NCBI RefSeq assembly: GCF_041435195.1
Contig: NZ_CP108106.1
Location: 6,957,001-7,021,000, forward strand
Length of the DNA stretch: 64,000 nucleotides
Source of the DNA: Streptomyces sp. NBC_00224
Lineage (GTDB): Bacteria > Actinomycetota > Actinomycetes > Streptomycetales > Streptomycetaceae
Reading direction: 5' to 3'
Positions 42,549 to 50,268 of the stretch are shown one piece after another; the stretch's first letter is position 1; the number at the start of each line of letters is the position of its first letter. The translations under genes were made by a program, and so were the position numbers. The notes under the pieces were generated by a model. The model was not told the DNA's origin. It saw only the letters and a program-made list of their open reading frames with translations, and made no database searches.

Positions 42549-43796
42549 TCACTTGAGTGTGTTCGGGGCTTCCTGGTCCACGGGCGGCCCGGTGGGCATC
42601 CGCATGGCACGGTCGGAGCGGGCGAAGCGCGCCCGCGCGAGGGTGCCGACGATCGACACCGGTACGGTCGCGGCGGCCGCGATGCCGAACAGCAGCCCGA
42701 AGTCGCCGCGCCCCGCGAGCGGGCCGACGGCGGCCGTGCTGATGGCGGCGCCGGTGAAGACCGAGCAGGCGATGAGCGCGACGGCGCTGCCGCGCACCTC
42801 GGGCGCGGCCGCCTCCAGGATCCACGCCTGGAACGCGGACTGGCCGACGGCGAGGGCGAGTCCGGCCAGCGCGCTGGCGATCAGGATGCCCGCGATCGAC
42901 TGGGTGAACGCGGCCGTGAGATAGCCGATGAAGAGCAGACCGGTGCCCCAGCCGAACATGCCCGCGCCGGTCGCCCGGGTGTCGACGGCCCGGACCACCA
43001 CACTGCCCCCGATGGCCGCCACGCCGTACGCGCTGGTCACCAGGCCGGACATCAGGACGCTGCTGCCGTGCTTCTGGAGAGCCGCGTTGAAGAAGTTGAA
43101 CAGGCCCATCATCGCCGCGCCCTCGACGACGGCGAACGGGATGAAGAACCGGAACCAGCCGTCCCCGAGCACCCGGGCGAACCGCTCCCGTACGCTCGGC
43201 CCCTCGACGGCCCGCACCCGGGGAGCCTCCGGCAGCCGGGTGGACACCAGGGCGAGCAGCGGCCCCGCCACGGCCGGGATGAGCAGCGCCGAGCGCCAGT
43301 CGAGCAGTTCGGTGAGCGCGCCCGCGACGACGGTCGCGGAGGCGGCGCCGACCGCGCTGGAGGACATGATGGCCGCCATCGTGCGCTGGCGGCGCTCCAT
43401 CGGGATGTGGTCGCCCACGTACGCGACGGTCACCGGGATGAGCGCGGCGGCGAAGCCGCCGGCGAGCGCGCGGCCCGCGATCAGCAGCGCCGCATTGGGC
43501 GCCAGGGCCGCCGCCAGGTCCGCGACGCCCAGCCCGAGGAGCGCGGTCCGCAGCACTCGCACCCGGCCCACCCGGTCCGAGATCGCGCCGTGCACCGGCT
43601 GCATGATGCCGACCATCGCCAGATAGCCGGTGAGGGCGAACGTGGTGGTGCCCAGACTGACGCCGAAGTCCTTGGACAACGGGACCAGGATCGGGTTGAT
43701 GACGACGAGGTCGAAGTCGAGCAGGAAGAACCCGGCGCACAGGACGGCCACGATCCCGCGGTCGGTGAGCTCGCCGCCCACCGGCCGCGCTCTCAT
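42549..43796 (-). CDS. MFS exporter of the biosynthetic cluster
   Basis: A 415-residue major facilitator of the AraJ/Bcr-type group with 12 helices; the loop 2-3 motif is 'GAISDRVGRVRVL' and a second conserved stretch is 'GRALAGGFAAALIPVTVAY'. Its ATG overlaps the stop of the KAS III-like gene by four bases (ATGA) and the isomerase-like gene starts 13 bases after its stop, so the three are one operon. Probable exporter of the cluster product and self-resistance. Confidence 0.9.
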   Translation of the reverse strand: MRARPVGGELTDRGIVAVLCAGFFLLDFDLVVINPILVPLSKDFGVSLGTTTFALTGYLAMVGIMQPVHGAISDRVGRVRVLRTALLGLGVADLAAALAPNAALLIAGRALAGGFAAALIPVTVAYVGDHIPMERRQRTMAAIMSSSAVGAASATVVAGALTELLDWRSALLIPAVAGPLLALVSTRLPEAPRVRAVEGPSVRERFARVLGDGWFRFFIPFAVVEGAAMMGLFNFFNAALQKHGSSVLMSGLVTSAYGVAAIGGSVVVRAVDTRATGAGMFGWGTGLLFIGYLTAAFTQSIAGILIASALAGLALAVGQSAFQAWILEAAAPEVRGSAVALIACSVFTGAAISTAAVGPLAGRGDFGLLFGIAAAATVPVSIVGTLARARFARSDRAMRMPTGPPVDQEAPNTLK

Positions 43797-44836
43797 CGCG
43801 TCACCGCCCGCACCGCGACGCACGACCAGCTGAACCCGCCGCCCAGGCTGAGCAGCAGCGCCACCTCGCCCTCGGCGAGCCGCTTCTCGGTGTGCAGGGT
43901 CGCCAGGTTGGCGGCGGAGTCCCCGGCGCCCAGGTGCCCGGTCCCGCCGCCCAGGTTGAGGATCTCGGCGTGGCGCAGCCCGAGGCGTTCGACGGCCGGG
44001 TGGAAGAACTCCTCAAGCGGTCCGGCGCCGAGCCGGGGGAGCGCCAGGAACCGTACGCGTGGGTCGTCGGGGGCCAGCCCCGCCTCGGTGAGCGCGGTGG
44101 TCACCACCTCGACCACGGCCTCGACGAGCGCCGCGTCGAACCCGGGCTCGGCCCCGGAGGCGACGAACGCCCGCTTGGTGCGGCGTACGTCGACCCGGGG
44201 CAGGGTGCGCGGCATCGAGCTGAACTCGTCGTCGCCGCGGTGCATCGTCTCGTACTCCGAACGGGCCACGGTGGCCACCGAGAGCAGCTCGTACGGGCCC
44301 TGGGTCCGGTCCAGGAGCAGGGCGGTCCCGGCGTCGCCGTAGACGAGTTCGTAGTCGCCGAGCCAGCGGTCGAAGGCGGGCGGCAGGAAGCGGTCGCCGG
44401 TGGTGACCGCGGCGCGCGCCACACCCGGGTCCGCGATCATGCGGGCGGCCGCGACTTCGAGTGCGGCGGCTCCGCCGTTGCACATCTGCTGCACGCCCAC
44501 GGCGTTGGCGGTCGAGGCGCCGATGTGGTGGGCGACGTAGTTGGCGGGCGACCAGAAGTCGTGGCCCTGGTGGTAGGTCCAGGCGTGCGCCACCATGCCC
44601 AGGTCCGCGCCGCCCCACCCGGCCGCCGCCAGCGCTTCGGTGGCGGCGAGGACCGCCATCTCCGGCGCCGCGTGGTCGGGGCTGACGGTGACTTCGCGAT
44701 AGCCGAGCCGGGTCGCCGTCTCCGCGTCGACCCGGCCGGCCGCCAGCGCGGCCTCGGTGGTCTCGCGTCGGTCCGGGAGCCAGAGCGTCGCGGCCGCGAT
44801 CCGCAGCGGCGTGGATAAGGGCGGGGACAGACGCAA
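43793..44836 (-). CDS. KAS III-like condensing/acyl-transfer protein with active-site Cys
   Basis: A 347-residue paralog of the protein at 38987-40027; both begin 'MRLSPPL' and share long identical stretches, including 'YHQGHDFWS'. It keeps the nucleophile (Cys119 in 'GVQQMCNGG') and 'TGHLGAGD' (H301, D306). The usual KAS III His in 'PHQAN' is replaced by 'LPRLGAG', as in acyltransferase-type KAS III proteins, so ester/amide or C-C bond formation from a carrier-bound acyl group is possible. It starts at TTG (44836) with GGGAGGA upstream. Codon 7 is TTA (44816-44818), the same position as in the paralog. First gene of the minus-strand operon with MFS and the isomerase-like gene. Confidence 0.88.
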   Translation of the reverse strand: MRLSPPLSTPLRIAAATLWLPDRRETTEAALAAGRVDAETATRLGYREVTVSPDHAAPEMAVLAATEALAAAGWGGADLGMVAHAWTYHQGHDFWSPANYVAHHIGASTANAVGVQQMCNGGAAALEVAAARMIADPGVARAAVTTGDRFLPPAFDRWLGDYELVYGDAGTALLLDRTQGPYELLSVATVARSEYETMHRGDDEFSSMPRTLPRVDVRRTKRAFVASGAEPGFDAALVEAVVEVVTTALTEAGLAPDDPRVRFLALPRLGAGPLEEFFHPAVERLGLRHAEILNLGGGTGHLGAGDSAANLATLHTEKRLAEGEVALLLSLGGGFSWSCVAVRAVTR

Positions 44837-44864
44837 TGGGTCCTCCCGGAAAGGGCCCCGGAGG

Positions 44865-44880
44865 GCATCGTCAGTGATGC
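44865..44880. promoter_or_regulatory. Dyad at the predicted start of the KAS III/MFS transcript
   Basis: GCATC-GTCAGT-GATGC lies just downstream of the predicted minus-strand -10, covering the transcription start. A repressor site is plausible. Confidence 0.35.
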
Positions 44881-44882
44881 GG

Positions 44883-44911
44883 ATTATCAGCGAGAGTCTT
44901 GTCCACCTCAG
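44883..44911 (-). promoter_or_regulatory. Candidate promoter of the KAS III/MFS operon
   Basis: On the minus strand CTGAGG (44911-44906), a 17-base spacer and GATAAT (44888-44883) form a promoter-like pair. The leader would be about 40 bases. The -35 resembles CTGACA of the left operon promoter. Confidence 0.45.
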
Positions 44912-45364
44912 GATGCCGCGTCAAGGGCCGAAAGGCGCAAGTCGCGCGCCCTCGGGGGTTGTGGTGCGCCCCGCCGGAGGCCCGTGGGAACACAGCGTGT
45001 GCGCGGTGCGGGCGACCCCCGTCTCCGGGCGTCGGCAGCGCACCCCTTTTGGGCGCCTATGCAACCTTACGCCCGAAGCCCTCGCGCGCGGCCGATTGTG
45101 CGCGGTCCCGGCAGGCCGCGCCGCCCGCCCTCCCGCCCGCCCATGCCTGATCCATACAACGATCCACCGGCCCCCCATGCCCCGCCACCCGCACGATGTC
45201 CACCGCCGTGCGATCGCTGTGCAACTCCGGGGAATAGAAGCGTCCGGAGGAGGTCGTGTGTTAAACAGAGCACAACTCGCCCTCTGCTGGCGAGAGTTGA
45301 CCGGAACAGCACGCATTTACCCGTCCGCTGTCGCAGCGGAGTGTCGCTTACACAGAGGTGATGC

Positions 45365-46327
45365 ATGGACGACCTGGCCGGCACCACGAGCACCGACTTC
45401 TCCCTGAGTGCCCGGGAGATCGAGCAGTTCCACCGGGACGGTTACATCGGCCCGTTCGACATGTACGAACCCGCCGAGATGGAGAAGAACCTCCGCGCCC
45501 TGCGCCCCAAGCTGCTCAACACCAAGCGGGCGATCTACGGGCAGGAGAAGGCGGTCTCCGGCGTCACCAACCTCGCCAACTACGACCGCCACCTCGACGT
45601 CGACTTCCTCGCCGACCACATCACCCGCCCCGAGATCGCCCATCGGGTCGCCAGCCTCCTGGGCCCCGATGTGCTCTGCTGGCGCACCGAGTTCTTCCCC
45701 AAGTACCCCGGCGACGAGGGCACCGACTGGCACCAGGCCGACAACTTCTCCAACGTGGCCGGTTCCAAGCACCCCCAGATCGTCTGGCCCGAGGACTCCG
45801 AGTTCGGCGGCACCATCACCGTCTGGTCGGCGTTCACCGACGCCAGCGTCGAGATGGGCTGCCTCCAGTTCATCCCCGGCTCGCACCGGACCATGAACTA
45901 CGACGAGTCCAAGGTCATGACGTACGACGCGGACTCCATCGGCAAGGTGGAGAAGGACGGCGTGCGGCGCGGCTTCTTCGGCTACGACTACCGCCAGCTC
46001 CAGAAGGACCCGAACTGGAGCCCGGACGAGTCCAAGGCCAAGTCGATGGTGCTCAAGCAGGGCCAGTTCATCGTCTTCTGGTCGACCCTGATGCACGCCT
46101 CGCACCCGCACGCGGGCCTCACCGACAACATGCGTCTGGGGTACGCGTCCCGCTATCTGCCGACCCAGGTGCAGGTCTACCCGTTCTCGGACGCCCTCCA
46201 GGAGTTCGGCGGCGAGGCCAGCCTCGACAAGTTCGGCTGTGTGCTGGTCTCCGGCGAGGACACGTACAAGCACAACCGCTTCGTCGAGCAGACCGTCAAC
46301 GGCACGCCCTTCCGGGCGGCCCGCTGA
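45365..46327 (+). CDS. SyrB2-type Fe(II)/2-oxoglutarate amino acid halogenase
   Basis: A 320-residue chlorinating enzyme of the SyrB2/CytC3/CmaB/KtzD group. The iron site is diagnostic: 'TDWHQADNF' gives His123-Gln-Ala125, with Ala in place of the hydroxylase Asp, leaving room for chloride; His244 ('[10 protein letters not shown]') and Arg257 (2-oxoglutarate) complete it. Long stretches such as '[15 protein letters not shown]' and '[15 protein letters not shown]' are family hallmarks. These enzymes chlorinate unactivated C-H bonds of aminoacyl groups tethered to a thiolation protein, here probably the one at 48025-48297. ATG at 45365 with GAGGTG upstream; first gene of the right operon. Confidence 0.95.
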   Translation: MDDLAGTTSTDFSLSAREIEQFHRDGYIGPFDMYEPAEMEKNLRALRPKLLNTKRAIYGQEKAVSGVTNLANYDRHLDVDFLADHITRPEIAHRVASLLGPDVLCWRTEFFPKYPGDEGTDWHQADNFSNVAGSKHPQIVWPEDSEFGGTITVWSAFTDASVEMGCLQFIPGSHRTMNYDESKVMTYDADSIGKVEKDGVRRGFFGYDYRQLQKDPNWSPDESKAKSMVLKQGQFIVFWSTLMHASHPHAGLTDNMRLGYASRYLPTQVQVYPFSDALQEFGGEASLDKFGCVLVSGEDTYKHNRFVEQTVNGTPFRAAR

Positions 46328-46372
46328 CCCTCGTCCGACGACCACCACTTCGACGTCGCCACATCCCGAGGG

Positions 46373-48007
46373 GTGTCTGCGCTGGAAAGAACAACGGGGA
46401 CCCGACTCACCGGCACCCAGGAGGCGTTCGCCCTCCACCGCCGGATCAATCGGACCGCATCCGACTATCCGCGGGACAGCTCGGTGCCCGCGCTCTTCGC
46501 CGCGAGCGTCGCCCGCGACCCGGACGCGCCCGCGGTCGTGCAGGGCGGGCGCGCGTACACCTACGGGGAGCTCGACCGGCTCTCCAACGGGCTCGCCCGG
46601 CGCCTGCTCGCCGAGGGCTGCACGCCCGGGTCGACCGTCGGGGTCTGCCTGGCGCGCTCGCCCGAGCTGATCGTGGCGCTGCTCGCGGTGCTGAAGTGCG
46701 GGGGCACGTATCTGCCGTTCGACGTGGGCTGGCCCGACGAGCGCCTGCACGGCCTGTTCGCGGACGCCGACTGCCGATGGGTGCTGACCGACCGCCATGA
46801 ACAGCTCTCCCGAAGGCTGACAAAGTGTCAAGTCCTTGCTGTTGAGGGCGAGTTGGCACAAGCCGAGGCCGCCCCGGCGGTCGAGGTGACCGGTGACTCC
46901 CTCGCGTACATCAACTTCACCTCGGGCTCCACGGGCCGTCCCAAGGGCGTGGCCGTCCGCCACCGCAGCATCGCCCGGCTCGTCCTCGGCGCCCGCTTCG
47001 CCCGGCTGGACGCGGACAGCCGGCTGCTCCAGCTCGCGCCGGTCACGTTCGACGCCGCGACCTTCGAGATCTGGGGCGCGCTCCTCAACGGCGGCACCTG
47101 CGTGCTCTACCCGGACGGCCTGGTGCGGCTCTCCCGGCTCGGGCGGGTCATCGACGAACACCGCGTCACCGTGGTCTTCCTCACCACTGCGCTGTTCAAC
47201 GCCGTGGTCGACGAGGCGCCCGAGGCCGTCGACGGGACCGAGACCGTTCTGATGGGCGGAGAGCTCCACTCGATCCCGCATGTGGCCGCGGCGCTGGAGC
47301 GGTACGGACCGGGCCGTCTGGTCCATGTGTACGGGCCCACCGAGGCGACCACCTTCGCCACCTACCACCCCGTCGACCGGCTGCTTCCCGACTCGGGGCT
47401 GCTGCCGATCGGGAAACCCATCCAGAACACCCGGCTCTATGTGATCGACGGCGACACCCTGTGCGAGCCGGGCCGTACCGGTGAGATCTGTCTGGCGGGC
47501 GACGGGCTCTCGCCCGGCTATGTGGGCATGCCGGACCTCACGGCGGAGCGCTTCGTCGACCGGAGGGTCGACGGTGTGGCCGAACGGCTCTACCGGACCG
47601 GCGACCATGGAACCCTGCTCCCCGACGGCTCGCTCGTCTTCCAGGGCCGCGAGGACGACCAGGTCAAGCTCAACGGCTTCCGGATCGAGCTGGGCGAGGT
47701 CGCCCACCACCTCGATCACCACCCCGCGGTGCGGCGCAGCCATGTGACGGTGAGCACCGCACGCGCCGAACGGGCCCTGGTGGCCTTCGTGGTGACGGAC
47801 GACCAGTCAGTCACACCCACCTCACTGCGCCACCATCTGCGGACCCGGCTCCCCGCGTATCTGGTCCCGGCCCGCATCCACCTGTGCGAGGCGCTGCCGC
47901 TGACGGCGACCGGCAAGGTCGACGGCCGCGCACTGCTCGCCGCGCACGACAGCCACACCCCACCACCCGCCGCCCCGGCCGCACAGCCGGTGGCCTCGCG
48001 GGACTGA
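46373..48007 (+). CDS. Stand-alone NRPS adenylation protein, Ile-like specificity
   Basis: A 544-residue adenylation protein with no fused carrier: A3 'TSGSTG' at 183-188, A4 'FDAATFEIW', A5 'YGPTEATTF', A7 'YRTGD', A8 'GREDDQVKLNGFRIE' and A10 'TATGKVDGR' with Lys515. Aligning to GrsA gives pocket residues D227, A228, F231, F269, L293, G295, V319, T327, F328, K515: code DAFFLGVTFK. This is close to published isoleucine codes (such as DAFFYGITFK), so Ile, allo-Ile or a similar branched residue is predicted. It should load the thiolation protein encoded 17 bases downstream. GTG at 46373 with GAGG upstream. Confidence 0.93.
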   Translation: MSALERTTGTRLTGTQEAFALHRRINRTASDYPRDSSVPALFAASVARDPDAPAVVQGGRAYTYGELDRLSNGLARRLLAEGCTPGSTVGVCLARSPELIVALLAVLKCGGTYLPFDVGWPDERLHGLFADADCRWVLTDRHEQLSRRLTKCQVLAVEGELAQAEAAPAVEVTGDSLAYINFTSGSTGRPKGVAVRHRSIARLVLGARFARLDADSRLLQLAPVTFDAATFEIWGALLNGGTCVLYPDGLVRLSRLGRVIDEHRVTVVFLTTALFNAVVDEAPEAVDGTETVLMGGELHSIPHVAAALERYGPGRLVHVYGPTEATTFATYHPVDRLLPDSGLLPIGKPIQNTRLYVIDGDTLCEPGRTGEICLAGDGLSPGYVGMPDLTAERFVDRRVDGVAERLYRTGDHGTLLPDGSLVFQGREDDQVKLNGFRIELGEVAHHLDHHPAVRRSHVTVSTARAERALVAFVVTDDQSVTPTSLRHHLRTRLPAYLVPARIHLCEALPLTATGKVDGRALLAAHDSHTPPPAAPAAQPVASRD

Positions 48008-48024
48008 CGGACGGAGGAGACACC

Positions 48025-48297
48025 ATGACTTCCCAGGACTCGCAGGCGGCGCTCGGCGCGGCGCCGATGACCGCTACCGAGGAGGCGATCGCCGAGATCT
48101 GGCGCGGTCTGTTCGGGATCACCGAAGTGGCCGTCGGCGACGACTTCTTCGAGCTCGGCGGCAACTCGCTCACCGCCATCAAGTTCCTGTCCCGGGTGGA
48201 GGAGCGCTTCGCCGTCGATGTGCTGCTGCCCGAGACGCTCTACGAGGACGCCAGGCTGAGCAGTCTGGCGAAGGCCGTCGACGAGGCGATGGCGTAG
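48025..48297 (+). CDS. Stand-alone thiolation (peptidyl carrier) protein
   Basis: A 90-residue NRPS-type carrier: Ser48 in 'FFELGGNSLTAIKFL' is the phosphopantetheine site. The helix-2 region following it is typical of a protein docking to free-standing A domains and tailoring enzymes (compare SyrB1-T, CmaD, KtzC). It is clearly different from the acyl-carrier-like protein at 42004-42282, so the cluster has two separate carrier systems. Strong GGAGGAG site. Confidence 0.94.
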   Translation: MTSQDSQAALGAAPMTATEEAIAEIWRGLFGITEVAVGDDFFELGGNSLTAIKFLSRVEERFAVDVLLPETLYEDARLSSLAKAVDEAMA

Positions 48298-48304
48298 GCC
48301 CGCC

Positions 48305-49093
48305 GTGCGCCCCCCACCCCGCGCCGCCGCGCCGCCCGGGACCGCGACGGGCAGCCCGTTCGCCCGGTTCTCCGGCGACACGGCGGTCACCACCCGGCTG
48401 TTCTGCTTCCCGTACGCGGGTGGCGGCACCCAGGTCTTCCGCAGCTGGCAGGAGCGGGTGCCGCCGGGCCTCGGGGTGACCGGAATCCGGCTGCCCGGGC
48501 GCGAACAGCGCTTCCGCGAGCGGCCCTTCGACTCCTGGCCGCAGGCGCTCGGGGCGCTGTCCGAGGCCCTGGCCCCGGAGACCGAGCGCGGGCCGTACGC
48601 CTTCTTCGGCCACAGCCTGGGCGCCCGGCTCGCGTACGAACTCACCCACCGGCTCACCGCCGACGGCCACCGCCCGCCCGAGCTCCTGGTCGTCTCGGCG
48701 TGCCGCGCGCCGGGCGTGGCACCGCGCACCCCGCCGATGCACACCATGGACGGACCCGCGCTGCACCGAAGGCTGCGCGAGATGAACGGTGTGCCGCCCG
48801 AAGTCCTCGCCAGCCGCGCCCTGATGACGCTGCTTGAGCCGGTGCTCCGGGCCGATCTGCGGCTCGCCGAGACCTGGGAGCCGTCACCCGGGCGGATCGC
48901 GGCGCCGGTCCTGGCGCTGTGCGGCGAGGACGACGACATCGATCCGTACGAGGACATGCTGGCCTGGCAGCACCACACCACGGCGGAGTTCACGATCCGG
49001 GCCCTGCCCGCCGGGCACTTCTTCCTGCGGGACGAGGAGGAGGCCGTGCTCGCGGCGATCTCCGGCCGACTGGGGACGGGGGGTGCCCGATGA
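48305..49093 (+). CDS. Type II thioesterase
   Basis: A 262-residue alpha/beta-hydrolase of the external thioesterase family: 'CFPYAGGG' near the N-terminus, nucleophile Ser in 'GHSLGARLAYEL', the Asp in 'GEDDDIDPYED' and His in 'PAGHFFL'. It can release the modified amino acid from the thiolation protein or clear misprimed carriers; CmaT and KtzF play such roles in related pathways. Starts at GTG 48305, 7 bases after the T gene; its stop overlaps the ATG of the next gene. Confidence 0.92.
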   Translation: MRPPPRAAAPPGTATGSPFARFSGDTAVTTRLFCFPYAGGGTQVFRSWQERVPPGLGVTGIRLPGREQRFRERPFDSWPQALGALSEALAPETERGPYAFFGHSLGARLAYELTHRLTADGHRPPELLVVSACRAPGVAPRTPPMHTMDGPALHRRLREMNGVPPEVLASRALMTLLEPVLRADLRLAETWEPSPGRIAAPVLALCGEDDDIDPYEDMLAWQHHTTAEFTIRALPAGHFFLRDEEEAVLAAISGRLGTGGAR

Positions 49094-50268
49094 CGGACCC
49101 GCTGAGCAGCCCGTCACCCCATTTCACCGCGGAACACGAGGAGTTCCGCGCCTCGGTCCGTACGTTCTTCCGCAAGGAGGTCGTGCCGTACGCGGCGGAG
49201 TGGGAGCGGCGGCGCGCGATGCCCCGCTCGGCCTGGCACGCCTTCGCCGCCGAGGGGTTGCTCGGCCTCAACCACCCCACCTCGGTGGGCGGCGCCGGTC
49301 TCGACTTCTTCCACTCGGTGGTCTTCCTGGAGGAGCTGGGCCGGACCGGCTTCGGGGGAGTGCGGTTCGCGGTCGCGCTCCACGCCTACATGGGCACCAG
49401 CTACCTCGCCACCAACGGCTCGCCCGAGCTGCGACAGCGCTATCTGCGCCCCGCCGTGGCCGGCGATCTGATCGCCGCCCTCGCGATCACCGAACCGCAG
49501 GCGGGCTCGGACCTCGCCCGGCTGGAGGCGACGGCCGTCGAGGACGGCGACCATCTGGTGGTGGACGCCGAGAAGCGTTTCATCGTCAACGGCGGCTTCG
49601 CGGACTTCTTCGTGACGGCGGTACGCACGGGGGAGCGCCAACTGCGCGTCAACCAGGGAAACTTGTCACTACTCGTCGTCGACCGCGCCGCCGAGGGCGT
49701 CCACGTACTCCCCAACGACTCGATCGCCTGGCGGGCCTCGGGCATGGCCGACATCAGCATGCGCGGGGTGCGGGTACCCAAGGAGAACGTGATCGGCCGC
49801 CGCAACTCCGGCTTCGTACAGATCATGAAGAACATGCAGCTGGAGCGGCTGGCGGCGGGGATCTCGGCGGTCGGGGACGCCGCCAACTGCCTGGACACCA
49901 CCTGGAGATACCTGAAGCGACGCGGCATGTTCGAGTCGACGCTCAGCGCCAAGCAGGCCGTCCGCCACAAGATGGCCGATCTGCTCACCGAGGTCGAGGC
50001 GGCCCGGCAGCTCGCCCACCACGCGGCCTGGAGTTACGCCCGCGACCCACTGTCGATCACCGCCTGCTCGATGGCTAAGCTCAAGGCCACCGAAGTGGCC
50101 CGGACCGTCGCCGAGGAATGCCGCCATCTGCACGGCTCCGAGGGCTTTCGTGAGGGCGCGCCGATCGTCCAGACCGTGCATGACGCCCAAGCCGCCACCG
50201 TCGCCGCCGGGGCGAGCGAGGTCATGCGCGACATCGTCGTACAGAGCGGATACGAGGAGTTGTCTTGA
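49090..50268 (+). CDS. Acyl-CoA-dehydrogenase-like flavoprotein (KtzA-like by context)
   Basis: A 392-residue ACAD-fold flavoprotein with 'ALAITEPQAGSDLA' (FAD/substrate loop) and 'MQLERLAAGISAVGDA'. At the site where many ACADs have the catalytic Glu ('YEGT') it reads 'VAAGASEVMRDI', so ordinary alpha,beta-dehydrogenation is uncertain unless another Glu serves. In kutzneride biosynthesis the ACAD-like KtzA forms a cyclopropane from the chlorinated isoleucyl thioester after KtzD; the same neighbours (halogenase, A, T, TE) are present here. Starts in an ATGA overlap with the thioesterase and ends in a TTGA overlap with the transporter. The cyclopropanase role is inference. Confidence 0.88.
   Translation: MTDPLSSPSPHFTAEHEEFRASVRTFFRKEVVPYAAEWERRRAMPRSAWHAFAAEGLLGLNHPTSVGGAGLDFFHSVVFLEELGRTGFGGVRFAVALHAYMGTSYLATNGSPELRQRYLRPAVAGDLIAALAITEPQAGSDLARLEATAVEDGDHLVVDAEKRFIVNGGFADFFVTAVRTGERQLRVNQGNLSLLVVDRAAEGVHVLPNDSIAWRASGMADISMRGVRVPKENVIGRRNSGFVQIMKNMQLERLAAGISAVGDAANCLDTTWRYLKRRGMFESTLSAKQAVRHKMADLLTEVEAARQLAHHAAWSYARDPLSITACSMAKLKATEVARTVAEECRHLHGSEGFREGAPIVQTVHDAQAATVAAGASEVMRDIVVQSGYEELS

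Larger units (their letters stand above)
44837..45364. other. 528-bp divergent promoter region inside the cluster
   Basis: No convincing ORF is present. It separates the minus-strand KAS III operon from the plus-strand halogenase operon. On the left are a promoter-like element (44883-44911) and a dyad (44865-44880). On the right is an imperfect hairpin (45273-45299), then TTGACC at 45296-45301 without a clear -10. The halogenase has GAGGTG before its ATG. A long region without a gene suggests complex control or a leader RNA. Confidence 0.5.

Noticed and set aside
45365..46327. Phytanoyl-CoA hydroxylase
   Set aside because: The fold family is the same but the iron-ligand Asp is Ala (His-Gln-Ala), and long segments match the chlorinating subgroup, so halogenase is the better call.
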